Shown here: positions 41,784-50,107 of the stretch, in pieces
Layout of the letters: every line of letters starts with the position of its first letter
Numbering within the stretch: position 1 is the stretch's first letter
Origin: Clostridiales bacterium
Lineage (GTDB): Bacteria > Bacillota > Clostridia > Lachnospirales > Anaerotignaceae
Length of the DNA: 64,000 bases
Direction: 5' to 3'
NCBI GenBank assembly: GCA_018364635.1
Contig: JAGZLR010000002.1
Span: 1 to 64,000, forward strand
Translations under genes and position numbers: made by a program
Notes under the pieces: model-generated
Databases searched by the model: none
Told to the model about the DNA's origin: nothing
What the model saw: the letters and a program-made list of their open reading frames with translations, nothing else

Positions 41784-44333
41784 ATGGCATCAGTATCAGG
41801 TACAAGTTCTTCTTCAATTTTAAATTCTTTAAGCGGTAAAAGGCTTACAGGTTTAGCCAGTGGTCTTGACACAGAATCTTTGATTGAAAATATGACTTTG
41901 GCTACACGAACGAAAATAGCAAAGCAGTATCAGAATAAACAGCTTTTACAATGGAAAATGGAGGCATACCGTTCTATAAGCTCAAAAATTATTGCGTTCC
42001 AAAATAAATTTACATCGTACACATCCGCAACAAACTTAAGAGGTACAGCAATTTTCAGCAAAAACATTATTGAGGCAGCAGGGGAGTATAGCAAATATAT
42101 CAAAGTAAGTGGTAATGGAAAAAATGCAGATAAGGTATCCATTGCAGGGGTAGAACAACTTGCAAAACAAACCAGTTATGTGTCAAGTGATAGAGTCTCT
42201 ACTTCTACCCTTTCTGGAAAAGAACTTACAGGGACTGAGGTAGAAGAAGTAAGCAGTCTTGCAGGAAAATCATTTACATTTAGTTATAATAATAAAGATT
42301 ATTCTATTACCCTTGACTCTTCAAAGACTTATAAGACAATGGATGAGGTAGCTGAAGAAATCAATACACAGCTTTCCAAAATCGATTATGGCACGGATCA
42401 AAAATTAAGTGACCATATTAAAGTGAGTACATTTGACGGGGGCAATGGTTCCAAAAGACTGGAAATTGGCTTTGCTTCTGATGACGTGGCAGCAGTTGGT
42501 AACACTATCAAAATTACAGGAGCAAGCAAAGAGATTTCAAGTACACTTGGTCTGACAGAGGGCCTGACAGCTTCCGGCAAAAATGTAATTACAGGAAAAA
42601 TGGTGACAGAAGCTGATCTTGATAAGGCCATAACAAAAACAACCCTTGGCGAAATTCTTGAAAAGAAAGAGTTCACATTCTCTTACAATGGAAAATCCAA
42701 AACAATTACTCTTCCTGGAAAAGAGGAATTTACGGATAAAGACGGCAATGTGGATATGGATAAATTAAAACAAACATTTCAGTCAGAACTTGATGAGGCG
42801 TTTGGCTCTGGAAGAATTAAAGTAGGTCTGGAATCAAAACAGAATTACGATGGACAAACAGTAAGCAAGCTTACTTTTAAAACTACAACACCTGACGGAA
42901 AAGATGACAACACTTCTACATTAGTACTTTCAGGTGGAGACTCAAAGGCTTTAAAGACACTTGGTTTTGAGGCAGGTGCTTCCAATAGACTTAACACTGG
43001 ATCAAGTCTTGATAAATCAGGTTTTAAATTTAAAACAGATGATGGCACATCAAAAGGTATCAATGACTATGCTGTAAGAATCCGCGATAATATTTCAGGA
43101 AAGGAATATGTCATTGATAAGACAACAGACGGTAAGGCTTTTGATGAAAATACCAGCATTGATGAAATTATAAGGGCAATCAATGAAAGCGATGCCAATG
43201 TTAATGTTACATATCTTTCTACAAGTGATAAACTAAGCATCCAATCTACACAGGAAGGTGCCAGTGGTGATTTTGCTATTGTAGGTACAGATGGAAAAGA
43301 TACAAATCTTGGTCAAGCGCTCTTTGGCAAAAATCTTAACGGCATCAATCCAAGTGACGGAAGCGCCAGCACAAGCGCTAACGACTATACTGTGACAGAA
43401 GGTCAAGACGCTATTATTTGGGTAGACTTCGATGGGGAAGGCGGAGAAGGCCCTACTCAAATTAAAAGAGGGTCCAATACATTTGATTTAAATGGTATGT
43501 CGGTTACAGTAACTGGAACATTCAACGTAACAAAAGATGAAACTACCGGCCAATCAAAAATTGAGAATTTACAGGATCAGGTTACATTTAATGCAAAACC
43601 AGATTATGATAAAATTACTGACACAGTAAAAGAAATGGTGGAAGCCTATAACGAAATTGTTGAGCTTTCCAATAAATTAGTGGGAGAAAAACCGAATAGA
43701 GATTATCCTCCTTTGACAGATGAGCAAAAAGAAGAAATGAGCGAGGATGAAATTAAATCGTGGAACGAGAAAGCAAAAGCTGGAATGCTCTTTAATAATT
43801 CAGAAGTTCGTGGCTTTACAAATGAGATTAGATTTCTCTTTTCACAAGATTCAGCTTCAATGGCTGCTTTTGAGGCTATTGGTATCAAAACATCATCCAC
43901 AAGTGGTGATAATGGTAAGATTACATTTGATGAGACAAAATTTAGAGCGGCTTTGGAAAGCGATGTTGATAATGTCTGCGATATGTTTACTGCTCTTGAG
44001 GAAAGCTACATTGATGAAAATGGTAAGAAGGTCGTTACACAAAAGGCAGGCGTTATGGCTAACATGAAAGAGATATTTGATAAGTATGCGGCGACAGATA
44101 CTGCGACAAAGGGAATTTTTGTACAGGCAGCAGGTGCTGAGGAATCCCCTCTTTCTATGCTGAATAACTCTCTGCAAGATCAAATGGATGACATCGATGA
44201 CTTAATTGATACTTTGAATGATAAACTCAAGGATGAAACAGAAAGGTATTACCAGCAGTTCTCAAGCTTAGAAGTATATATCAACAATATGAACTCACAG
44301 AGCAGCTGGTTAAGTCAGCAGTTCGGTGGCTAA
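41784..44333 (+). CDS. fliD: Flagellar filament cap protein FliD (large form)
   Basis: 849 residues; many FliD proteins are 450-700. The N-terminal HAP2_N region (RLTGLASGLDTESLIENMT) and the C-terminal HAP2_C region with a coiled coil (FVQAAGAEESPLSMLNNSL, ending YINNMNSQSSWLSQQFGG) are clear. The middle about 600 residues contain several repeated beta-rich units, Asp/Gly/Thr/Lys-rich, such as KSFTFSYNNKDYSITL and KEFTFSYNGKSKTITL. They would form the exposed outer domains. The gene has its own sigma-28 promoter and is followed by its chaperone gene region. Confidence 0.95.
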   Translation: MASVSGTSSSSILNSLSGKRLTGLASGLDTESLIENMTLATRTKIAKQYQNKQLLQWKMEAYRSISSKIIAFQNKFTSYTSATNLRGTAIFSKNIIEAAGEYSKYIKVSGNGKNADKVSIAGVEQLAKQTSYVSSDRVSTSTLSGKELTGTEVEEVSSLAGKSFTFSYNNKDYSITLDSSKTYKTMDEVAEEINTQLSKIDYGTDQKLSDHIKVSTFDGGNGSKRLEIGFASDDVAAVGNTIKITGASKEISSTLGLTEGLTASGKNVITGKMVTEADLDKAITKTTLGEILEKKEFTFSYNGKSKTITLPGKEEFTDKDGNVDMDKLKQTFQSELDEAFGSGRIKVGLESKQNYDGQTVSKLTFKTTTPDGKDDNTSTLVLSGGDSKALKTLGFEAGASNRLNTGSSLDKSGFKFKTDDGTSKGINDYAVRIRDNISGKEYVIDKTTDGKAFDENTSIDEIIRAINESDANVNVTYLSTSDKLSIQSTQEGASGDFAIVGTDGKDTNLGQALFGKNLNGINPSDGSASTSANDYTVTEGQDAIIWVDFDGEGGEGPTQIKRGSNTFDLNGMSVTVTGTFNVTKDETTGQSKIENLQDQVTFNAKPDYDKITDTVKEMVEAYNEIVELSNKLVGEKPNRDYPPLTDEQKEEMSEDEIKSWNEKAKAGMLFNNSEVRGFTNEIRFLFSQDSASMAAFEAIGIKTSSTSGDNGKITFDETKFRAALESDVDNVCDMFTALEESYIDENGKKVVTQKAGVMANMKEIFDKYAATDTATKGIFVQAAGAEESPLSMLNNSLQDQMDDIDDLIDTLNDKLKDETERYYQQFSSLEVYINNMNSQSSWLSQQFGG

Positions 44334-44360
44334 TGGAAACAATTCTGGGAGAGAATATTT

Positions 44361-44750
44361 ATGAATATGAATGGCTATCAACAATACAAACAACAGTCTG
44401 TTGGCACAATGACAAGTGGTGAAATGCTGATACTTCTGTTTGACGGCGCTATCCGTAATATTACAGCTGCGGATATAGCAATTGATAAACAGGATTATGA
44501 ACAGATGAATATATCTATTGAAAAAACGGAAAAAATCATTAGGTATTTAAGCAACACCCTTGATATGAAGTACAGTATCAGCCGTGATCTTTACCGGCTT
44601 TATGATTATTTCCTTTATCAGCTGACTCGGCTGAAAGCAGGGCGAAATAGGGAGATTGCCAAAGAGTTAAAAACAATGTTGTTTGATTTAAGAAATACAT
44701 TTAAAGAGGCTGATAAAATCGCGTCAAACCAGGCGACTGCTGCGAAGTGA
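44361..44750 (+). CDS. fliS: Flagellin export chaperone FliS
   Basis: 129 residues. The typical opening is YQQYKQQSVGTMTSGEMLILLFDGAIRNI, then helices ending LRNTFKEADKIASNQ. It binds the C-terminal D0 of flagellin and prevents premature polymerisation; in Bacillus it also displaces FliW. The gene overlaps the next start region. Confidence 0.95.
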   Translation: MNMNGYQQYKQQSVGTMTSGEMLILLFDGAIRNITAADIAIDKQDYEQMNISIEKTEKIIRYLSNTLDMKYSISRDLYRLYDYFLYQLTRLKAGRNREIAKELKTMLFDLRNTFKEADKIASNQATAAK

Positions 44751-44761
44751 GGTTATTGGGT

Positions 44762-45157
44762 ATGGAGGAAAAAGAAATACTGCAAAATATAGCCGTTTAT
44801 CTACAGAAGAAATATAACGGTCTCAATGAGATAGAGAATTTAACAAAACAGTTGCAGGATGCTTTAAGTTATGGCGACCGTGTGACTATTCGCATGCTTA
44901 TCAAAATGCGCCAGGAAGAAATGGACCAAATTGATCAGATTGATTTAAAAAGGACTCGTATTTTGAATACACTGTCTGAAAGCAAAAAAAGAGCGCTAAA
45001 AAAAGGGGATCCTTCCCCTTTTTTAGCTGAAAACGAAGATTTAGTAAAAAAAATTGCAGAGATTGAGCATAAAAATCATAGAGTTTTGGAAAAATTGATT
45101 GAACAGGATAAATTTGTAAATAGGAGATTAGCAGGGGACAAATCATACTATCATTGA
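44762..45157 (+). CDS. FliT-like flagellar chaperone (putative)
   Basis: 131 residues from ATG 44762, nine bases after AGTGAGG (GTG 44747 overlaps that site). It is all-helical and highly charged (LNEIENLTKQLQDAL, MRQEEMDQIDQIDLKRTRIL), resembling FliT/FlgN-type export chaperones. Position after fliD-fliS is that of fliT. The sequence is diverged, so the call rests mainly on context. Its 3' end overlaps the convergent peptidase gene by seven bases with no terminator between. Confidence 0.65.
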   Translation: MEEKEILQNIAVYLQKKYNGLNEIENLTKQLQDALSYGDRVTIRMLIKMRQEEMDQIDQIDLKRTRILNTLSESKKRALKKGDPSPFLAENEDLVKKIAEIEHKNHRVLEKLIEQDKFVNRRLAGDKSYYH

Positions 45158-45849
45158 GCCTTTTCTATAGTCCACACAGGCCCCCCAGCATCATAACTAT
45201 GTTTAATTTCGCTTACAATCAAATCATAATCCCATTGGGACATTGTATTTTCGGTGCTGTTGGGGTCCATAATCAAAAGATCGCCATCTAATGTAACACC
45301 TCGGATGATAATAAAATGTCCTGAAGATGTAAAGTGTCCTTTTCCCATAAGCATAACAATCAGTTTTCCAGCATGAAGCTCCCGAACGAAGGATTCATAG
45401 GAAAGATCCGTTAGACTTTCAGCCTTCAAACCCCATGCAGAGGCACCTTGTGGTATAATTGAGTGATAGGAACCGCTGTTTTGTAAAAAAAAGCCGTTTT
45501 CATAACACCACTGTGCCATCTCATCAGGAAGCACAGATTGTTGGGTTAAGCTGGAAACAAGAATAGATAGAACTGTCGGCCCACAGCCATAGATTGAAAT
45601 GGCATTTTGTGGGCCGTAGTCTTTCTGTGCCCAGCGCTCATCGTTTTGGTTATAATATGTTAGATAGTGAGAAGTTCCAGGTAAGTAGACATCCTCATCT
45701 ATCAATAAAATATCTTCTGATGGATCTGCTTTTGTCAAGGTACTGTTTTCTAAATAAAACCTGGGGGTGGGCTCAAAAAGCGGTACCACTTCAAGAAACT
45801 GAAAACAGGAACAGTAAATCAATACAAGACAAAATATGATTTTTTTCAC
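45151..45849 (-). CDS. Secreted C39-like (papain-fold) cysteine peptidase
   Basis: 232 residues from GTG 45849, preceded by AAAGGAGG. The N-terminal hydrophobic segment (IIFCLVLIYCSCFQFL) is a signal peptide or lipoprotein-like anchor. Catalytic motifs of the C39_2 family are present: Cys in YGCGPTVLSILVSS, His in SSGHFIIIRGV, Asp in LLIMDPNS, and a preceding YYNQNDERWAQKDYG. It is probably extracellular, acting on peptides, wall or surface proteins. It lies inside the late flagellar region but on the opposite strand, with its own extended -10 promoter. Link to motility unproven. Confidence 0.85.
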   Translation of the reverse strand: MKKIIFCLVLIYCSCFQFLEVVPLFEPTPRFYLENSTLTKADPSEDILLIDEDVYLPGTSHYLTYYNQNDERWAQKDYGPQNAISIYGCGPTVLSILVSSLTQQSVLPDEMAQWCYENGFFLQNSGSYHSIIPQGASAWGLKAESLTDLSYESFVRELHAGKLIVMLMGKGHFTSSGHFIIIRGVTLDGDLLIMDPNSTENTMSQWDYDLIVSEIKHSYDAGGPVWTIEKAQ

Positions 45850-45882
45850 TTTTACCCGCCTCCTTTCTGCTTAATAAAGCTC

Positions 45883-45891
45883 ATTATACCA
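45883..45891 (-). promoter_or_regulatory. Extended -10 promoter of the C39-like peptidase gene
   Basis: Minus strand TGGTATAAT (45891-45883), a perfect extended -10 (TGnTATAAT), about 34 bp before the GTG start. No good -35 is needed with this type. Confidence 0.55.
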
Positions 45892-45956
45892 TAAACGTGA
45901 TTCTAGTACAGTATGAAAGTCTAAAGTTTCTATGAAAAAAGAAGGGTTGGAATCAA

Positions 45957-46682
45957 ATGCAAAAACCTGTAGAATTACAGAAATCATTTCCAATACTTGA
46001 ATTTATGAATGTATATAAAGTGTTCGAAAATAACGCCCATTCTCTGATTGACGTCAGTCTGTCTATAGCGTATGGAGAGTTCATTTTTGTATGTGGCAGG
46101 ACAGGCTCAGGTAAAAGTACGTTTCTGCGTCTGATTACAAAAGAGCTAGAACCGACACAGGGTTCGATTAAGTTTGAGAATACAGATCTTGCCTGTATCA
46201 AAAAAAATGAACTGCCCTTTATACGACGCAAGATAGGGGTTGTACGTCAAGGAAATGGACTTTTTCTGGAGAAAAAAACAGTGGCAGAAAATATTGAGTT
46301 TGCTATGCGGGCGACAGGTCATCCAGAAAAAACAATCAAAGACAGAGCTAGAAGCGCCTTGACGGTTGTAGGTATGTCAAGTAAAGCAGATTGTAATATA
46401 ACGGAACTGTCTATAGGTGAGAGAAAGCGGGTAGAGATCGCTCGTTCTATTATCAATCATCCAAAAATGATTATTGCCGATGAACCAACAGCGAATTTAG
46501 ATGGAGGTCTCTCTTGGGATATTATGGGGGTCTTTGATGAAATTAATCGGATGGGTGTTACGGTTATTATTGCAACCCATGATAAGGATGTTGTAAATAT
46601 TATGCGCAAGCGGGTATTAACATTTGCTTATGGAAAGCTTTTGGGAGATGTCAAAGGCGGCCGGTATGGTGATCTTGTATAA
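45957..46682 (+). CDS. Solitary FtsE-like ABC ATPase
   Basis: 241 residues. Walker A GRTGSGKSTFL, Walker B KMIIADEPTANLDGG and H-loop VIIATHDKDV are intact. FtsE-like wording (EFIFVCGRTGSGKST, IGVVRQGNGLF) is evident. The ABC signature is altered (ELSIGERKRVEIARS instead of LSGGQ-QRV-IARA). No membrane partner gene (ftsX or other) is next to it; flagellin follows 211 bp downstream. It might work with a distant FtsX to control cell-wall hydrolysis, or act on surface assembly. Adjacent to a secreted peptidase gene on the other strand. Ribosome binding site AGAAGGG. Confidence 0.85.
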   Translation: MQKPVELQKSFPILEFMNVYKVFENNAHSLIDVSLSIAYGEFIFVCGRTGSGKSTFLRLITKELEPTQGSIKFENTDLACIKKNELPFIRRKIGVVRQGNGLFLEKKTVAENIEFAMRATGHPEKTIKDRARSALTVVGMSSKADCNITELSIGERKRVEIARSIINHPKMIIADEPTANLDGGLSWDIMGVFDEINRMGVTVIIATHDKDVVNIMRKRVLTFAYGKLLGDVKGGRYGDLV

Positions 46683-46747
46683 GGTTTAATGTATGGAATA
46701 GAAAATTTTTGTGACAAAAAATATTTGGAAATTTTTAAAAATTTCTA

Positions 46748-46781
46748 TCATATATTTTTATTTTGTGCCGATGTATATAAT
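46748..46781 (+). promoter_or_regulatory. Flagellin promoter, sigma-28-like -10
   Basis: GCCGATGT (46767-46774) matches the sigma-28 -10 at seven of eight positions against GCCGATAT. With 15-bp spacing the -35 would be TCAT (46748-46751), a poor match. TATAAT also occurs at 46776-46781. It lies about 120 bp before the flagellin ATG. Confidence 0.5.
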
Positions 46782-46853
46782 AGCAGCAGAAATTTAGACA
46801 CCTGCCGGCGGTGTAAATTTCCTGCAAGTTCAAATTTTTTATATTATATTTTA

Positions 46854-46887
46854 GGGAAAATGGACTTTCCCTTATTTACATGGAGGT
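46854..46887 (+). promoter_or_regulatory. CsrA-binding leader of flagellin mRNA (two GGA sites)
   Basis: A 6-bp stem GGGAAA / TTTCCC (46854-46859, 46866-46871) presents loop ATGGAC with GGA exposed. A second GGA lies within the Shine-Dalgarno region ACATGGAGGT (46878-46887). One GGA hairpin plus one GGA over the ribosome binding site is the arrangement through which CsrA represses hag in Bacillus. csrA and its antagonist fliW are encoded at 49409-50094. Confidence 0.7.
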
Positions 46888-46893
46888 AAAATT

Positions 46894-48759
46894 ATGAGAA
46901 TTCAACACAACATTTCAGCTTTAAACTCTTACAGACAGCTTGGCGGAAACAACAACGCTCTTGCAAAAAACCTTGAAAAACTTTCTTCTGGATACAAGAT
47001 TAACCGTGCCGGTGACGATGCTGCTGGTCTTGCTATTTCTGAAAAAATGAGAGCTCAGATCACAGGTCTTGAAAAAGCACAGGACAATGCAAACGATGGT
47101 ATCTCTCTTGTACAGACAGCAGAAGGTGCTTTAACAGAAGTACATTCCATGCTGAACCGTATGGTAGAGCTTGCTACTCAGTCTTCAAACGGTACATTTG
47201 ATGACTCTGTAGACCGTGCAAACCTTCAGAAAGAAGTTGCTTCCCTGAAAGAGGAAATCAACAGAATTTCTGAGAGCACAAACTTCAACGGCCTGAATCT
47301 TTTGGATGGTACTTTAGGCGGACCAAAGGTTTCTACAACAGTAGGCAACGGTTCTGCTGAAATCCCACCTACTCCAATTAAGAATATTTCTGCTGTAATC
47401 GGCGGAAAACCTGCTGGAAAGGTAGACGCTGTTGATGGTAAGAAAGCAACAGCAACAGTTGACCTGAGCACATCTTTAAATGCTGGTATTGCCAATAGTA
47501 AAAACTTTACAATCGGCGATAAGACAATCGCAGGTACTACTACTACAAATACAAAAGAAGCTGCAATCAAAGCAATCCAGGATGAATTAAAGAAGGGCAA
47601 CGAAGTTACTATTGGTGGTACAAAATATACTGCTAAGTTAGCTGACAATGGAACACTGACATTGACATCTGTAGATAACGCTGTGGGTGAAGAGGCTACT
47701 GCGATTAATAATGGAATCAAAAACGATCAGACTGTTGTAAGTGGTGCAACCGTAACGAAAGGTGTTGCAGATGTACCAGCAAGCTTAGATTTAAGCGGAC
47801 AGTTCCAGAAAGGTGATTCCGTAACAATCGACGGAACAACTTACACATATGCAGATAACGCTGACGGTTCTGACGGCGCTACATTCCACGATTTAAATTC
47901 TTTGAAAGCAGCAGCAGCAAAGAATGGCATCACAGTTAAAACAGACGTGAATACAGCTGTTACTTTCACAAGAGACAAAATCGACGCAAAACCAGGCGAA
48001 GCATCTACAATGTCACTGGACTTCGACGGACGTGTTGGCCAGGATTTAATCGGCGGTACAATGACAGTTGGAGAAGGCGACGGTGCTGTTAAGTTTGAAT
48101 TTGTTGAGACAGGTAAGGCTGCAAATGATCCTAATGCGAAAGCAATCTTTATTGACAAAGATGCAACTGCTGAAGAAATTGCAACAGCTGTCAATGATGC
48201 ATTAAATGGCGCTGGTATTACAACAACTGATGACAATGATCATCAGAATGTTGGCTGGACTGGAACAACAGAGAAGAACACTGACGGAAAGAACACAATT
48301 GTTAAGTTAACAGCTGGTGCTGACGGAGCAAACAAAGCACCAAGACTGAAATTTGACAACATTGGTATCAACCTTCAGGTAGGTGATACCAATGATGATT
48401 ATCAGAAGGTTAGAGTTGAAGTTGGCTCTATGGATACATACTCTTTAGGAATTGAAGATGTTGATATTTCTACACAGACAGGTGCTTCTGATGCAATCAA
48501 GAAGATCAAAGATGCAATCAACACTGTATCTGCTACACGTGGTGACTTGGGTGCGATCCAGAACAGACTTGACCACACAATCAATAACCTTGGTGTAACA
48601 ACAGAAAACCTGACAGCTGCTGAATCACGTATCCGTGATACAGATATGGCTGAAGAAATGATGTCTTACACAAAGAATAACATTCTTGTTCAGGCAGCTC
48701 AGGCTATGCTTGCTCAGGCAAATCAGGTGCCACAGGGTGTTCTTCAGTTATTACAGTAA
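46894..48759 (+). CDS. hag: Flagellin with large central insertion
   Basis: 621 residues. The N-terminal D0/D1 is MRIQHNISALNSYRQLGGNN, then LSSGYKINRAGDDAAGLAIS. The C-terminal D1/D0 is ENLTAAESRIRDTDMAEEMM and ends NQVPQGVLQLLQ. Residues about 145-500 are an inserted, surface-exposed region, Thr/Gly/Asp-rich, including a unit (about 295-365) shared with FlgK and FlgL (KGDSVTIDGTTYTY, then LNSLKAAAAKNGI). Codon choice shifts to those of highly expressed genes. The leader carries CsrA sites. FliS, FliW and CsrA encoded nearby control its export and synthesis. Confidence 0.97.
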   Translation: MRIQHNISALNSYRQLGGNNNALAKNLEKLSSGYKINRAGDDAAGLAISEKMRAQITGLEKAQDNANDGISLVQTAEGALTEVHSMLNRMVELATQSSNGTFDDSVDRANLQKEVASLKEEINRISESTNFNGLNLLDGTLGGPKVSTTVGNGSAEIPPTPIKNISAVIGGKPAGKVDAVDGKKATATVDLSTSLNAGIANSKNFTIGDKTIAGTTTTNTKEAAIKAIQDELKKGNEVTIGGTKYTAKLADNGTLTLTSVDNAVGEEATAINNGIKNDQTVVSGATVTKGVADVPASLDLSGQFQKGDSVTIDGTTYTYADNADGSDGATFHDLNSLKAAAAKNGITVKTDVNTAVTFTRDKIDAKPGEASTMSLDFDGRVGQDLIGGTMTVGEGDGAVKFEFVETGKAANDPNAKAIFIDKDATAEEIATAVNDALNGAGITTTDDNDHQNVGWTGTTEKNTDGKNTIVKLTAGADGANKAPRLKFDNIGINLQVGDTNDDYQKVRVEVGSMDTYSLGIEDVDISTQTGASDAIKKIKDAINTVSATRGDLGAIQNRLDHTINNLGVTTENLTAAESRIRDTDMAEEMMSYTKNNILVQAAQAMLAQANQVPQGVLQLLQ

Positions 48760-48775
48760 TCTTTATTTTGTATTC

Positions 48776-48804
48776 AAAAAGGGATGGAGTTCCATCCCTT
48801 TTTT
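48776..48804 (+). terminator. Rho-independent terminator of flagellin
   Basis: Stem AAAAAGGGATGG / CCATCCCTTTTT with a 4-base loop. Confidence 0.92.
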
Positions 48805-48985
48805 GCTTGTTGTGTATAAAAGAGAATTAAAATTATAGACAATTTATCAATGGGAAAATCAGCAAAAATTAAGAACAGAAATTTATTTTTTTACTATTCA
48901 TGAAAAGATAAAAGTAGTATAATAAATTAGAACAATTATTATTTAAAAGTGATTATATTTATATGTTGAAAGGAGCTCTCTTAAA

Positions 48986-49384
48986 ATGTATGCATGGACG
49001 AAAGATTTGGAAACAGGAAATGCTGCGATAGATTTGCAGCACAAGCAGTTGATCGAAGCAATCAACAGCTTATTGGAGGCCTGTTCAAAAGGAAAAGGGC
49101 GAGAACAGATTGGAAGTACATTAAAGTTTCTCGACTCCTATATTATCAAACATTTTGGGGATGAAGAATCATTACAGCTAAAGTATAATTATCCAGATTA
49201 TCAAAATCATAAAAGATATCATGAAGAGTTTAAGAAGACAGTCAAGACAATTGAAGCGGAATACGCAACAACAGGCAGCAGTGTAGCTCTTGTAAGCAAG
49301 GTTAATTCTGTGATTGCAAGTTGGCTGATTACCCATATTAAAAGAGAAGATGTAAAGGTTGCAAAACATATCAAAAGCAAATAA
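48986..49384 (+). CDS. Bacteriohemerythrin (second copy)
   Basis: 132 residues. Di-iron ligands lie in DLQHKQLIEAINSLLEA, IKHFGDEESLQ, YQNHKRYHEEF and THIKREDVK. Clearly a paralogue of the copy at 39358. It is a single-gene unit between flagellin and csrA, with an AAAGGAG ribosome binding site. A TATAAT at 48918-48923 with a weak -35 may be its promoter. Role in O2 binding or sensing near motility genes. Confidence 0.93.
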   Translation: MYAWTKDLETGNAAIDLQHKQLIEAINSLLEACSKGKGREQIGSTLKFLDSYIIKHFGDEESLQLKYNYPDYQNHKRYHEEFKKTVKTIEAEYATTGSSVALVSKVNSVIASWLITHIKREDVKVAKHIKSK

Positions 49385-49410
49385 AAAAATAGCCTCTCGG
49401 CTATTTTTTT
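49383..49410. terminator. Bidirectional terminator between hemerythrin and csrA
   Basis: Perfect AAAAAAATAGCC / GGCTATTTTTTT stem with loop TCTC. It serves the two convergent genes. Confidence 0.93.
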
Positions 49411-49651
49411 ATTTGCTTGGTTTTGTATTCGTTTGACTAAACATATTTTTTAGTGTATCAATATTGATTTTTGACTGAGCAGACTGTTTATTTGTTTCAG
49501 CTGCGGTAATTAGTTCCTCACGCAAAATAGAGAGATCCCGCGGTGCGTCAATGGCTATTTTTACACGATCAGAGCTAATTTCTGAGATGCTTATTCTTAT
49601 ATGATCGCCGATGCGGATGGATTCGCCGGCCTTTCTTTGAAGTATCAGCAT
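49409..49651 (-). CDS. csrA: Carbon storage/translation regulator CsrA
   Basis: 80 residues. MLILQRKAGESIRIGDHIRISI is the signature, followed by VKIAIDAPRDLSILREELI (Arg44-type RNA-binding residue). It represses flagellin translation until FliW captures it. The start overlaps the fliW stop by one base. Confidence 0.97.
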   Translation of the reverse strand: MLILQRKAGESIRIGDHIRISISEISSDRVKIAIDAPRDLSILREELITAAETNKQSAQSKINIDTLKNMFSQTNTKPSK

Positions 49652-50094
49652 TATTGTTTCTCCTTTATAAATTCGCTGAAAGGCTGTCTAAATTTATAAC
49701 GACTATCCTCAAGGATTACCTGACTTGCCTTTCTATTTTCTGGATTAACAACAAGAGGACACCGCAGGTTAACAGAGCTTTCCTCTATTTTTTCGTTCAT
49801 GACACAGATATTATAGAATAAAAGCTCTTCACTGAAATTGGCATTCAGTTTTTCCAAATCAGCTTTTGGCAGTACAGGCTGATACTCCGGCATAAAGGAA
49901 AAAGGATTGATGACAATAAAAGCTAAGCTTTCATCATCAATACTTTGAAAACACAATATGCCATTGTTATCCTCATCAAAACGTATGATGATATACCTTT
50001 TATCTTGCTCAAATCCAAAGATACCGCTTTCAAATGTAATAACTTCATCGTCTTCAAATGGCATGAGACCAAAATATTTTGTGTTAATTTCCAT
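49651..50094 (-). CDS. fliW: Flagellar assembly factor FliW
   Basis: 147 residues. ITFESGIFGFEQDKRYIIIRF and FLCFQSIDDESLAFIVINPF-type segments are diagnostic (here CFQSIDDESLAFIVINPF). It binds either flagellin or CsrA, closing a homeostatic loop. Lies between yviE-like and csrA as in Bacillus. Confidence 0.96.
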   Translation of the reverse strand: MEINTKYFGLMPFEDDEVITFESGIFGFEQDKRYIIIRFDEDNNGILCFQSIDDESLAFIVINPFSFMPEYQPVLPKADLEKLNANFSEELLFYNICVMNEKIEESSVNLRCPLVVNPENRKASQVILEDSRYKFRQPFSEFIKEKQ

Positions 50095-50107
50095 AGTTAT
50101 ACTCCTG

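Noticed and set aside
46689..46889. 66-codon ORF before flagellin
   Set aside because: It covers the flagellin promoter and leader hairpins; Phe/Tyr-rich translation of AT-rich DNA.
47226..48236. Long minus-strand ORFs inside flagellin
   Set aside because: Shadows caused by the biased codon use of a highly expressed gene; no start signals.
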